Of a DNA stretch of 35,109 nucleotides, positions 1 through 9,207 are shown piece by piece. The stretch spans positions 47,409-82,517 of the forward strand of contig LSSK01000177.1 in the NCBI GenBank assembly GCA_001969505.1. The letters run 5' to 3'. Source of the DNA: Zancudomyces culisetae. Taxonomy: Eukaryota > Kickxellomycota > Harpellomycetes > Harpellales > Legeriomycetaceae. Position numbers and translations under genes: made by a program. Each line of letters opens with the position of its first letter. Positions within the stretch are counted from its first letter, which is position 1. The notes beneath the pieces are model-generated. The model had not been told where the DNA came from. It did not search any database and saw only the letters and a list, made by a program, of their open reading frames with translations.

Positions 1-1359
1 AATCCGGCAGCATTGTTGGCGTTGAAAAGCTGTATTACCATTAAAGACATAGCCAAGAGAGTTGGGTTGTAAGTTTTTATATTTCTCTGTTTTTCATTGC
101 TTTTTGTAAGCAATTGATTGAGTTTTTCTGAAAAAATATATTTAAAATGAATATAGCCCAGCACGAACATACTGTACAGCACAATTAATAGCATACAGAA
201 TGCACATCCTGGGTTTGCACGAAGGATTCGACGCCTTGGTAATTTTAATCTACCACTCATTATAAAACACTAGAAAACAAAAACTTACTCAAATCCTTCG
301 TTTTTACTAATAGGAGCTTTCAATAGCTACTCTTTTTATATCGTCAAAAATGGAAGAAACAGTCAAAAAACTAAAAGAAATAATCATTAAGACCTATTTC
401 TATGAAAAGCCAGAATACGAAATAAGTGAAAATGTCAGTGCACCACTAAACACATATATACTCTGACCATCTCTCTTATCGCTAACAATATAAACGTTTG
501 TTTAGGTGGTAGATAGACTTCGACATTCAGTTCTACGATGTGAAAAGACGATATTGAAATCTATTGCCTTCGACTTTAACTGCTCCGAAACACATAAAGA
601 ATACATAAAAGTGGCAAAGCTATTGCATGTATCAACACGCACAGCCAGTAAAGGATGGTCCATTCTGACTGACTCATATCAGACCACAGTAGTGGTAGAA
701 GTTTCCTCCTTGGTACTAGTGGTTGGATCTTTGCTGCTTGCATTAGGTCTTGATAGTTCATACCATGAGTCTCATGCATCTAGATTTATTCAGAAGGTTC
801 TATCCGGGTGTGATGGTAGTTTCTACACTTTTGAACTGGAGATCTCTAAAAACGTGAGAGCTATGTATTTTTTTTAAAAAATTGTTTTTGTACGATCACC
901 ACATCACAATTTTCTGATTTTTTAACTATTATGTATGAATTCTATAGAGCCAGCTACACTACGATTCGTTATACCGCCAAAACTCGACTGTTCGGCTTGA
1001 CGAAACAATCAAGCAAAAGGCCCAGCAACAATTTCATTCTTTGAACGCTAAGAATATAGATTTGCACACCGACTGGTGGTCAGTGTTTTCACTAAGTGAA
1101 CACGAAATCTATCGTAAGTAAAATTGAGTCTACAGTCTACAAACGCATCCTTATCAACATATTTCATGTTTTACCCAACTTATTTGATTGATGAGTTTAT
1201 TTTTATATAATAGATTTTGCCAGACATGTGCTCGAACTGTATACTTCCTATGATACCTTGAAAAAAGAGCTGGGAAATAGTTTTATTGAGCAATTTCCAA
1301 TGGGTAGTATTGATCTTGAAACTTGCCAACAGGTCTGCCAGTTAGCTAAATCATTTTGA
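1..1359 (+). CDS. Cyclin of the CTD-kinase/cyclin K class, 5' partial
   Basis: Six visible exons join in phase: 1-68, 157-238, 314-433, 506-853, 948-1113 and 1214-1359, giving about 309 residues. The gene starts left of the window. The order of motifs follows a cyclin box: a first helix (SCITIKDIAKRVG), then a TAQLIIAYR segment, then ATLFISSKMEETVKKL, which matches the ASKVEET signature of transcriptional cyclins. Next come VLRCEKTILKSIAFDF and, in the second cyclin fold, ILTDSYQTT. This pattern fits the cyclins that partner CDK9/CDK12-like kinases on the RNA polymerase II C-terminal domain (fungal Ctk2, Pch1; metazoan cyclin K/T). Donors include GTAAGT and GTCAGT; intron 3 has a CTAAC branch site at about 482. 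Cyclin assignment is firm; the exact subclass (Ctk2 versus cyclin C or L) is inferred. Confidence 0.8.
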
Positions 1360-1602
1360 TATTTTTTTAGGCGTCATCTTTTTCTCACACCCAACTCACC
1401 AACAATGTACCATATTTTTATTTTGCAACAAAACATCCTTTTTTCTTTTCATACATTAGCTATACTAATAATCGTGGGTTTTTGAAGGAACTAACCAACG
1501 CTTTTATTCATTCAACTCTCTTGTCTTTAACTTTGTTTTGATCGCATTTAGTAACAGATCCAAAATCCTGGCCCGAAATTGTTGTGTTCTACCACAATTT
1601 TC

Positions 1603-1625
1603 AGCAAAAAAAAATTTTTTTTGCT
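1603..1625. repeat. Near-perfect A9T8 palindrome
   Basis: AGC followed by nine A and eight T, then GCT; the arms are perfect except for one extra A. Long dA:dT tracts of this kind disfavour nucleosomes and are common in fungal promoters. It lies about 225 bp upstream of the EIF1AD-like start codon. Confidence 0.7.
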
Positions 1626-1772
1626 TAGAAGAGCGAATGGGAGAACGTCTACCAAATACAGTTTTTTTTTCCTTCCACAAAAGCTGCAAGTTTCCTACTC
1701 GAAGCAGTCTAGAAATAAATATTCACCCAAGTTCTCAACCAAAAACGCTTTCGGTGCACCTAGATACAAGCC

Positions 1773-1802
1773 ACAATACAATACAATACAATACAATACA
1801 AT
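1773..1802 (+). repeat. (ACAAT)6 microsatellite
   Basis: Six uninterrupted copies of ACAAT end 46 bp before the EIF1AD-like start codon, so the array probably lies in the 5' UTR or core promoter. Confidence 0.9.
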
Positions 1803-1848
1803 ATTATAGACCCCACATATTTGAAATATCTACCCACGATATAACGAT

Positions 1849-2855
1849 ATGAGCCAAGGAAAAAGATTTGCTCAAGAGTCAGTTGAGGTGTTTATGGAAC
1901 CCTCTGGTACCTGCCCGATTGCTAAAGTAACCCTGGTTTCTGGACTTAATGTATACGATGTAATAATACCCAAAAGCTCTGTAGATCCAGAGATATACAA
2001 AGATCTACAGGAGAATGAGCAGAAAAAAACACGAAAAGTTCAACCCGCGAAGAAATCTATATATACAAAGCCAAAACAGGAAGTAGAAGAGAATTCGGCA
2101 GTGGCGCTGGACGAAAGTTCTCCAATAAATAACGATGATGCAGTTGATTCCAAGTTTTTTTCAACGTTAGTATTCTTACCACCGAAATTCAGAAAACTTG
2201 TGTATGTCAAGCGAGGTAAGATTTGCGATTCGGAGGAAAATGCCCGTTTTGCTTGTACTGGCCCTATATTTGCCCTAATCTTTTTTTGGATTTACAAGAA
2301 CCTTTCGATAGAATATGCCTAACTCGAGTATTTATATTTTGTGTAGGAAATTTTCTTCTTGTTGATCTAACTTTGGCTCGATCAGACAAAGTAAGCGGCG
2401 AAATTGTCCAAATTCTATCTGCTAGAAACGTGAAAAAGCTGAAAGAATTGGGAACATGGTAGGTTTGTTTAGCTATATCGGCGATATTTTGCATCCACGC
2501 ACATCAATGGCATACTTTGCAAGGTCGTGTTTTATAGACACATTATTTGTATTTCTTTTTGGAAGTGAAAAAGGGGTTTTTTGGTGTATTTTGAAAGAGG
2601 TGCTTGCAGAAAACGAAAAACGCAAGGATTTTGTATTAACTTTTTGACTAACTTTGGAATAGGCCAAAAGAATTCTATACTGACGAAGAGATAGGTCAAA
2701 TGGGTAAAATGGTGAAAAGACTCGATGAATTAACGGTAGCTGATGGCGATAGCGCGTATCCATCTGATGATAGTTTTGAGGAAATAGAAGGAAACCCAAA
2801 TCGCCGACGGATACAAATAGAGTCTGACTCTGATTCTGACTCTGACTCTGAATAA
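1849..2855 (+). CDS. EIF1AD: EIF1AD-like (eIF1A-domain) OB-fold protein
   Basis: Three exons, 1849-2215, 2347-2458 and 2663-2855, join in phase to give 223 residues. Splice signals are clear: GTAAG and GTAGGT donors, and a GACTAAC branch site 12 nt before the second acceptor. The OB-fold core LPPKFRKLVYVKRG-NFLLVDL, followed by a G-E-I strand and LGTWPKEFYTDEE, matches the metazoan EIF1AD family (fission yeast has an eIF1A-like homologue). The family is related to translation factor eIF1A; its role is poorly defined and animal members are nuclear. The C-terminus is an acidic SDSDSDSDSDSE tail, typical of the family. Oddly, about 60 residues of charged, low-complexity sequence (roughly 48-108) separate the first strand (VTLVSGLNVYDVI) from the FLPPKFRK strand, where animal members have a short turn. 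Confidence 0.87.
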
Positions 2856-3714
2856 CCCTTAATTTCACATTTATTGGCTTTACATAATCGGTATGAGTGT
2901 GGTGAGAAAGTATTAGATACACCTATCATTCTAGATATTAAAATTTTAAATAAAGCATTTTATTGTTCTAGTAATGTCAAAGGCTAGAGAGGTAAAATGA
3001 AATATAAAAGACCCTGCCAAGTTCGAGAAAAGAGTTTAAAACTGAAGGAGCTCTGGCACTGCCGATGGTTATTTTTTTATACCTCTAAACCACCATTTTA
3101 CTATCACTCTTCATCTCTAGATAAAGGACATTTAAACTGGATTGCGGTATTGGCTAATATGTACACTCACTCGGATTTGCCCTTATTGAGCAAAGATTCT
3201 CTGTGATTAAAGGTGATGAAGCTTGGCGCAGAAAACATACCATCCATCGTGCTATTTGTAAATAGGAGAGTTAAAAGTGTTATTACCATGTTTTTGTCTG
3301 CTCAATTCGAAAACACGTTGTGCTGGGAATGTGACATGTTTTTGCAAAAGCAATAGGACACCGTAGTGATAAATATAGGCACCTCTCCATTGTCTCTGTG
3401 TAAATATCATGGATCCACTTACTATTTTTTTAACTCTGTAGATAGCATAATATCTTTGAATATACCAATGTAAAACACACATCCGACTATTGAAATCGTC
3501 AAGCCCATCAATGTTTCAATCTTAATCTAATTTTAATTTAAAGATACAGCTTACATTGGATCATGCAGGTATATTAAATTTATTTACTTATTTTTTAAAA
3601 AAAAGGGGGGAGAGGAGAAAATAGCAGTCCCTCTGTCTTGTTTTTGTTATAGAACTACTGCCAAAAGGTTGCTGAAAAGTTGCTGAATTGAAAGAGAGAA
3701 AATAGAGTACTTAC
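2856..3714. other. Region with ambiguous exon-like pieces, no firm gene
   Basis: Short open stretches flanked by plausible splice sites occur on both strands (plus strand about 2974-3242; minus strand about 3480-3153), but no combination gives a recognisable protein. The minus-strand pieces could be downstream exons of the signal-peptide gene at 3715-3956: an acceptor near 3416 and a donor near 3293 keep phase with it and would end in a stop near 3153. I could not decide between the strands. Confidence 0.3.
2949..2954 (+). promoter_or_regulatory. AATAAA polyadenylation signal of the EIF1AD-like gene
   Basis: AATAAA lies 94 bp past the stop codon, followed by a T-rich stretch, as expected for a fungal 3' end. 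Confidence 0.5.
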
Positions 3715-3956
3715 ATCCAACGGCAGCGATAGGGATACACTTTCTATTTCGAGCTGCTTGAAATGCAAAACATCTATTCAAAACACGGTGGATTTTATCT
3801 CTACATGCCTCAAAGAATCAATGACTACCAATAGCCCTAAAAATATAATTTATGAATATTTATTGACTTACATTCTCTTGCCGAATAGCCTGAATGAAGA
3901 AGAAGCATAATCCCCATCGCAAGAAAAATCAAGCTTAAATTCTTTACCATAGACAT
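3715..3956 (-). CDS. Possible small secreted cysteine-containing protein, first exons
   Basis: Reading down from an ATG at 3956, the first 28 codons form a textbook signal peptide: MSMVKN n-region, hydrophobic LSLIFLAMGIMLLL core, and an HSGYSA cleavage context. The exon ends at 3872 with a perfect GTAAGT donor. A second open stretch (about 3798-3715) encodes KIHRVLNRCFAFQAARNRKC and again ends at a perfect GTAAGT donor in phase 1. A GAG acceptor at about 3799 joins the two in frame; the more obvious TTTTAG acceptor at 3837 puts the second stretch in a frame that stops after 19 codons. A third exon probably follows. No family was recognised. The signal peptide and paired donors argue for a real gene; the middle splice is uncertain, and a homopolymer indel or decayed copy is possible. 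Confidence 0.35.
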
Positions 3957-4502
3957 TGTTCGTTTTGATAATTTTATGTTTTATACCTTCTAAAATAGCG
4001 TGTATATTGTTGATTTGGAATCACCTTTGGACGAGAATCTGTATTTTGGTTTACAAAGTAAAAACAATAAAAATAATGCACTCGCTAGGTTGGTATTTTT
4101 TTCGTAATACAAATGTTTCTAAAATGAATAATCCTGTAGAACTTTGGAAATGAAATAATAACCTGCCATAACAACTGGGAGGCAAAATTGCGCTCAGTTT
4201 TTCCTTAATCCATAAAATGTAAGCAAATGGTTATCCTAGTTTCTGAATTTTTAACCAAATCAAAACCGTGTTTTTAGCATCAGATATTCACCTATCCTTG
4301 AGTTGGAAATGAACACTAAAAAGTAAAAAATAAACTGAGGGAAGGGAAGGGAAGGGAACGGGGAGGGCTTTTTTGATCTAGGCTTTTTTGAGTAGCACTT
4401 ATTTATTTTATTTTTGATATTTTGTCCTCATTGATAAAACTAGATTAGTAGAATCTTATCACGCCACAGGGATTCCAAGAACAAAAAGACTAGATTTTAG
4501 AA
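3957..4502. other. Intergenic region upstream of the TMEM70-like gene
   Basis: No gene seen. It contains the G-rich tandem repeat at 4339-4367 and presumably the TMEM70-like promoter, and possibly the upstream region of the minus-strand signal-peptide gene. Confidence 0.6.
4339..4367 (+). repeat. (GGGAA)n tract with G-quadruplex potential
   Basis: Six G-runs of three or four are separated by loops of one to three bases: four GGG runs spaced by AA, then AAC, GGGG, A and GGG. This satisfies the usual G3+N1-7 quadruplex rule. It sits about 135 bp upstream of the TMEM70-like start codon, on the coding strand. Confidence 0.85.
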
Positions 4503-5646
4503 ATGAATGTACAATTGCGGTTAATACGCTCTATAAAAACGCCAAATATCATTTGCGGTAGAGCATTTGCGCCAAAAGTTTTATCAAACAAAGGGTTTAC
4601 TCCATTTAAAGGTGTACTTGGAGTAAATGCGCGAACTCTAGTCACAATCAAAAACGACTTTAATTCAATGTAAGCACCAACAAACACGGAATATTTGAAC
4701 CTTAGTGGTTTTATTTCTATTTTTATGAATTATCTTTATTGCGAATGGCATAACATTCTAGCCCAAGAAACCCACACACACACATATATATATATATATA
4801 ATTATGAAATCACAGCTGTGCTGTTGAAGAGTAGCATTAATCATACTGACAAAATAATATTTAGAAAACACCAGCTCAATAGCACCGTCCATGTTAGGAA
4901 ATCGCTTTTTTCAACCGTTAAGGACAAGGTTGAACTTGAAGTCTCTGGCGTTGTATATGAAGCACCACTTACAAGGATTGCCAAAGTCCTAAAATGGACG
5001 GCAATAGCTTCAGTTGCGGGTATAATAGGTTTATTTCCCGTCTTTTTCACTATTGAAAGCAAACTTCCTTTAGTTGCACGTGCCGCTCTCTTCACAACAA
5101 GTAAGTATGCGTTTTCTGTGTGTGTATCCCGATTATTTACCTATTTCTATCAAACAAAAACACTGCCTAACAAGAAGTTGTATTTATATAGCATTTGCAA
5201 TGATGGCAACATCACTGATCGCAGTCACCTGGGCATTCAAACCTTATGTAACCAGAATTAGAGTCCTACAACAAAGGCTGTTAACAAACGTTGGAGCCAA
5301 CCCAATTGAACGGATGGCTGAGGGTGTGAATATAAATATTACACCAAAATCTCTGCTACTGATGGACACTATGGACTTTTTCGGTAGAAAGGTTACACAT
5401 GTTACAAGAGTAGAGTCATTACAAAAGCTAGAGAATGTGTTTTTCAGAACATTCAAGACAACTAGCCAAACAACGCTTGACTCTCATGAAGCTGAAAGCT
5501 TGAGAAACAAAGAGGAAATCGGACTTGAAACCAAAGATAAAGTAGTATCGTCAAATGCCAATGACTATTACTTTGTTCATCTAGATCTTGGCCTAACTAG
5601 TGAATTTGAGAGAATTTTGAAAATCGTAGAAAATAAAGAAAGCTAG
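4503..5646 (+). CDS. TMEM70-like mitochondrial inner-membrane protein
   Basis: Exons 4503-4669, 4865-5100 and 5192-5646 join in phase to give 285 residues. Exon 1 supplies a basic, acid-free N-terminus (RLIRSIKTPNIICGRAFAPK) typical of a mitochondrial presequence. The core YEAPLTRIAKVLK is followed by two predicted membrane helices (about 97-118 and 123-150), then FKPYVTRIRV. This is the layout of the TMEM70/TMEM186/TMEM223 family, whose animal members assist assembly of ATP synthase or respiratory complex I. Signals include a TACTGAC branch site 14 nt before the exon 2 acceptor, a GTAAGT donor at 5101 and a CTAAC branch site in intron 2. Exon 2 could start at other phase-compatible acceptors slightly upstream (about 4834). 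The soluble C-terminal half is less conserved, so the exact subfamily is not fixed. Confidence 0.78.
4772..4801 (+). repeat. (CA)6(TA)9 compound microsatellite in intron 1
   Basis: A CA run passes directly into a TA run inside the first intron of the TMEM70-like gene; length polymorphism would be expected. Confidence 0.85.
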
Positions 5647-6264
5647 ACGCACTTTTTAAATATTTCCCGCTCTCCTCCCCCCACCTCCTAGCTTTTTTTC
5701 GATTTTAACTCGTCCCTGTCAAAATAAAAGTACTTTACTAACACCGATCTCAGTCAAACTTACACGTATTTAGAATGTATTGTTGTACAACCACCACCCC
5801 TATCCGCATACGTTATGAGCTTTCTTTTGATTCATTTATCTTAATGCAATATTTGTAAATACTCGTAAATGAGATACAACACATACATGAAATAATTTTG
5901 AAAAAAAAAGTTTTGAGTGCGCAAAAAAAACAACGTTAGACGCGTTATTGTAGTGAAATTGAAAGGTAGAAAACGATTAAAAGCATTCAATCTCAGGGTT
6001 GAAGGATTAGATGAAAAAACAAAATATATATAAATTTGTATTTATAAAATTAACGCTGTTGTAATACCAACAGAGTACCGAATCGAACCGCAACTCGAAG
6101 TTAATCTTGGGATTGTGGGAGGCAAAAGACATAGCTGAAAAGCATCAAATCGAAGTATATTTATTTAAATTTGTTTATTGTGGTGGATGGTATCAAAACG
6201 CGACACGAAATTCGAATTAAGATCATATTTCATAGCAAAATAATAATAACAAATCAAACAAAAT
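5647..6264. other. Intergenic region before ESA1
   Basis: No gene seen. An AATAAA at 5723-5728 is a likely poly(A) signal for the TMEM70-like gene. A TATATATAAA box at 6025-6034 lies about 230 bp upstream of the ESA1 start codon and may mark its core promoter with a long 5' UTR. Confidence 0.5.
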
Positions 6265-7962
6265 ATGGCGGTGTCTACACCAACAAAAACTGGAGCAGTA
6301 AAAGATTCGGGGCAATTGGCAGTAAAAATAGACCATGTAGATAACTTAATAGTAGGGTGTAAGCCATATGTAGAAAAGGATGGGGAATGTAGGCAGGCTG
6401 AAGTGTTGGCGATCAAAGAGGTAACGAACACAGAATTTTATAGGGCGGCTGCTAAAGGACTACGGATACAAAAACAAGCAAAGGGGGGTCAGGAAAACAA
6501 GGGACAAACAGTCGAAAAAAAGGAAGTTGAGAAAGAAATTAGGAAAAAAGTGAAGCAGTTCTATGTACATTATGTTGGCTTTAATAAAAGACTGGATGAA
6601 TGGGTGAAAGAGAGCAAGATAGACTTAGCTAAGCCTGTAGAATTTCCAAAAAACAAAAAACTAAGAATAGGAATAAATATTAAGGATGGTGATAAAGCGG
6701 AAACCAAAAGTACAATATTGAAAGATAGAGGAGCATCACAAGGCGGAACTGGAGATAACAAATCGGCTGAAAAAAGGAAGAAGAAACGAAAACATGCGGA
6801 GGAGCCGGAAGAGGAAGGAGAAGAAATACCTGACGACTCTGTGTATACCCGAGGTGTGCAGAAAAAGGAGAGCGATTTAAATCAAGGGGAGGAGGGAGAA
6901 GAGGAGGAAGAGGAAGGGGCAGAAGAAGGCGCGGAGGGAGGACAAGGTAGAAACTCCAACAGGAACAGGAGACCAACTGTGACAGGCGGTGGAGGAGGAT
7001 ATGGGATGGCACACCACAACACCAGCGAAATAGCGAGGATGAAGAATCTGAGTGTGATACAAATGGGCGAATATACTGTGGAGCCGTGGTATTTTTCGCC
7101 ATATCCAGAGTCGGTTACCAATGCGGAGATTTTGTATATATGTGAATTTTGCCTTTGTTATTATGCTTCAGAAAAGCAGATGGAACGACACCGAGCCAAA
7201 TGCAAACTTCAACATCCCCCAGGAAACGAGATATATAGGTCGGCGAATACTCTTCCGATCAAACCTACGAATGGAACAGGAAATACTGATATGGGCAATG
7301 GTGATGAGGTTATTTCGTTTTTTGAAATAGATGGAAGGAGGCAAAAGACATATTGTCGGAATCTATGTCTGCTGAGCAAGTGTTTTCTGGATCACAAGAC
7401 ATTGTATTACGACGTAGATCCATTTTTGTTTTACGTGATGACACGCAATGATGAAATTGGGTGTCATATTATAGGATATTTCAGCAAAGAAAAGGAATCT
7501 GCAGAAAATTACAACCTGGCATGTATTTTGACACTACCTCAACACCAGCGGTTTGGATATGGACGACTTTTAATTCAGTTTTCGTATGAGCTGACAAAAA
7601 TAGAAGGAAAAGTGGGATCGCCCGAAAAACCGCTATCAGATTTAGGATTACTAAGTTACCGACGCTACTGGGCTGAAGTGTTGGTTGAGCTTCTTCTGTC
7701 TATTGCCTCGACAACTACCAGTAGTTGTGCTACAATTACTATAGATGAAATCAGCAAACTCACAGCATTTACATGTCAGGACATTCTCCATGCACTGTTC
7801 AGCATTGATGCCATCAAATACTACCACGGCCAACATGCCATTGTGTTTAGCGACGCTGTTGTAGAGACATACCAGAAGAGCAAAAAACGACGCAAGATCG
7901 ACCCTGCACGAATAAAATGGATTCCACCAACCTTTACTTCACTTGACTTGAGATTTATATAA
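6265..7962 (+). CDS. ESA1: MYST histone acetyltransferase, Esa1/Tip60 (KAT5) type
   Basis: A single 565-codon exon. The N-terminal chromo barrel spans about residues 27-125 ([14 protein letters not shown]... [16 protein letters not shown]). A charged linker follows, strongly acidic around 185-235. The MYST domain begins at EPWYFSPYP and has a C2HC zinc finger (C293, C296, H309, C313), then HPPGNEIYR. Catalytic features are the autoacetylated lysine in [11 protein letters not shown] (K378), Cys420 in NLACILTLP, the acetyl-CoA loop QHQRFGYG (426-433), and the general-base Glu454 in [15 protein letters not shown]. In other fungi this enzyme is the catalytic subunit of NuA4 and acetylates histones H4 and H2A. 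Two oddities: about 45 residues are inserted inside the chromo barrel (about 52-96), and the gene has no intron although its neighbours are intron-rich. Confidence 0.96.
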   Translation: MAVSTPTKTGAVKDSGQLAVKIDHVDNLIVGCKPYVEKDGECRQAEVLAIKEVTNTEFYRAAAKGLRIQKQAKGGQENKGQTVEKKEVEKEIRKKVKQFYVHYVGFNKRLDEWVKESKIDLAKPVEFPKNKKLRIGINIKDGDKAETKSTILKDRGASQGGTGDNKSAEKRKKKRKHAEEPEEEGEEIPDDSVYTRGVQKKESDLNQGEEGEEEEEEGAEEGAEGGQGRNSNRNRRPTVTGGGGGYGMAHHNTSEIARMKNLSVIQMGEYTVEPWYFSPYPESVTNAEILYICEFCLCYYASEKQMERHRAKCKLQHPPGNEIYRSANTLPIKPTNGTGNTDMGNGDEVISFFEIDGRRQKTYCRNLCLLSKCFLDHKTLYYDVDPFLFYVMTRNDEIGCHIIGYFSKEKESAENYNLACILTLPQHQRFGYGRLLIQFSYELTKIEGKVGSPEKPLSDLGLLSYRRYWAEVLVELLLSIASTTTSSCATITIDEISKLTAFTCQDILHALFSIDAIKYYHGQHAIVFSDAVVETYQKSKKRRKIDPARIKWIPPTFTSLDLRFI

Positions 7963-8014
7963 TTTATTGCAAATAACTATACACATTTTTTATCATATCT
8001 GTTCTATAACCAGT

Positions 8015-8020
8015 AATAAA
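8015..8020 (+). promoter_or_regulatory. AATAAA polyadenylation signal of ESA1
   Basis: AATAAA lies 52 bp past the ESA1 stop codon, within the 146-bp convergent spacer shared with the next, minus-strand gene. Confidence 0.5.
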
Positions 8021-8108
8021 TATACACGATAATGCCTTCTATACTAAAAAAAGGAAATTCACACTCCTCCCCCCTCTCCTTATGCCAGCCCACATTTTTT
8101 TTTTACAG

Positions 8109-9207
8109 TCAAGACCTGGTTTCTTCAAGGTCGGTACCACCCACCGTTAGCCCAAGGACTCCACAGCCCGCCAATGGTTGCCTACTGGACTGTAAGACAA
8201 AACCGCCAGAGGATGAGCCTAGCAATACGCCAGAGTTACTACAGCAGCTTTGACACTCGCCATTGCCTTTGTTCTCTGCTGCTGCATCACAAGTACTATG
8301 CATGACCACTGTTGTTGTCAGGGACAGCCCACTTTCATCAGTACCCAGCCGAAGCCGTTTGGACCCACCATCTTCACCTGCAGCTGTTGCTGTTGTTGTT
8401 GCTGTATCCTCTAGTGCGCGCTTGTTTCCTGTACTCTTTGTCTCACCTCTCTGTTCCTTAACCTTGCTATTTCGCCTTGCTGACAGCTGCAGCATTGTTA
8501 CTTTTACTCTATAATCCAATCCAAGCTGAACGCCTACATACGAAAAGAATTCTGACAACCGGCAGAAATCCCAATCTAGTGTCAAACTCTTCAAAAATGT
8601 TTCTTGATACAATCTGTGTGGCCAAAATATAAACGACAAGTTACTCACAAGCTTGGCCACCTGGATACATGGCCAGTCTCGCGTAACCTCACGTATAAGC
8701 ATCCCCCTTCGCGTTTCTCCCTCTAACATGCGTTCCCGCGCCTCATTCATTGCCCCTTTCATCTTTCTCTCCTTACCCACTTCTTGCCGTGGCATTGACC
8801 AATCTGCTGTCACATGTCTAATTATCAGTGCAGCATTCTCAACCTTCCATGATGATATCAGCCATTTTACGGCGTTAATAATCCTATCAATTGGGTACTC
8901 GTTAGCTATTCTTTGGAGGTATGCCGCTATTATCAACGCATTCTCTTCGTTTTTCAGCCACACCTGGAAGGATGCATCATATAACCCATCCATCCTCCTG
9001 ATATTTGCCTCTACATCCTGCCAGTGTATCTTTCCTGCATCCAACTTTTGCTCGTATCTCACCAACGAATCTATTTTATTTTTTATGTATTTCGTTAACT
9101 TTCAATTCTTGCTATCTTTATTTTTATATTGCACTTTTAGTAGTCTTACCTTCTGCCCACCACTCGCAAGCCTTTGCCGTGTCCTTGAAGTACTTTGCTC
9201 CCTCCAT
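8109..9207 (-). CDS. Unrecognised helical-repeat protein with T-x-D-W units
   Basis: Two exons, 9207-9150 and 9070-8109, join in phase to give 339 residues. The true start is MEGAKYFKDTAKACEWWAE at 9207, with a GTAAGA donor and an AAATAG acceptor; a longer overlapping frame upstream has no ATG. Residues 20-230 look all-helical and contain a degenerate repeat: VENAALIIRHVTADW, RRGMLIREVTRDW and YQETFLKSLTLDW, plus an earlier NAVKWLISSW unit. Such spacing suggests an alpha-solenoid, but I recognise no named family. The last 120 residues are low-complexity: a basic patch (ARRNSKVKEQR), an alternating T/A stretch encoded by ACA/GCA triplets, a possible nuclear signal (SKRLRLG), then Ser/Gly-rich sequence. 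The gene converges on ESA1. Function unknown. Confidence 0.75.

Larger units (their letters stand above)
1360..1848. other. Intergenic region between cyclin and EIF1AD-like genes
   Basis: No convincing gene. The stretch should hold the 3' end of the cyclin gene and the promoter of the EIF1AD-like gene. It carries a near-perfect A/T palindrome and an ACAAT microsatellite, listed separately. Overlapping short frames here are built from homopolymers. Confidence 0.6.

Noticed and set aside
2974-3242. Plus-strand gene starting MSKARE with exon-like pieces ending in KHTIHRAICK
   Set aside because: Phase-consistent joins exist but need either a 20-nt intron or a 30-residue product. No family is recognisable, and the opposite strand is equally open.
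6680-7121. Several minus-strand frames rich in Pro/Leu/Ser inside ESA1
   Set aside because: They are antisense shadows of the acidic Glu/Gly-rich linker of the acetyltransferase.
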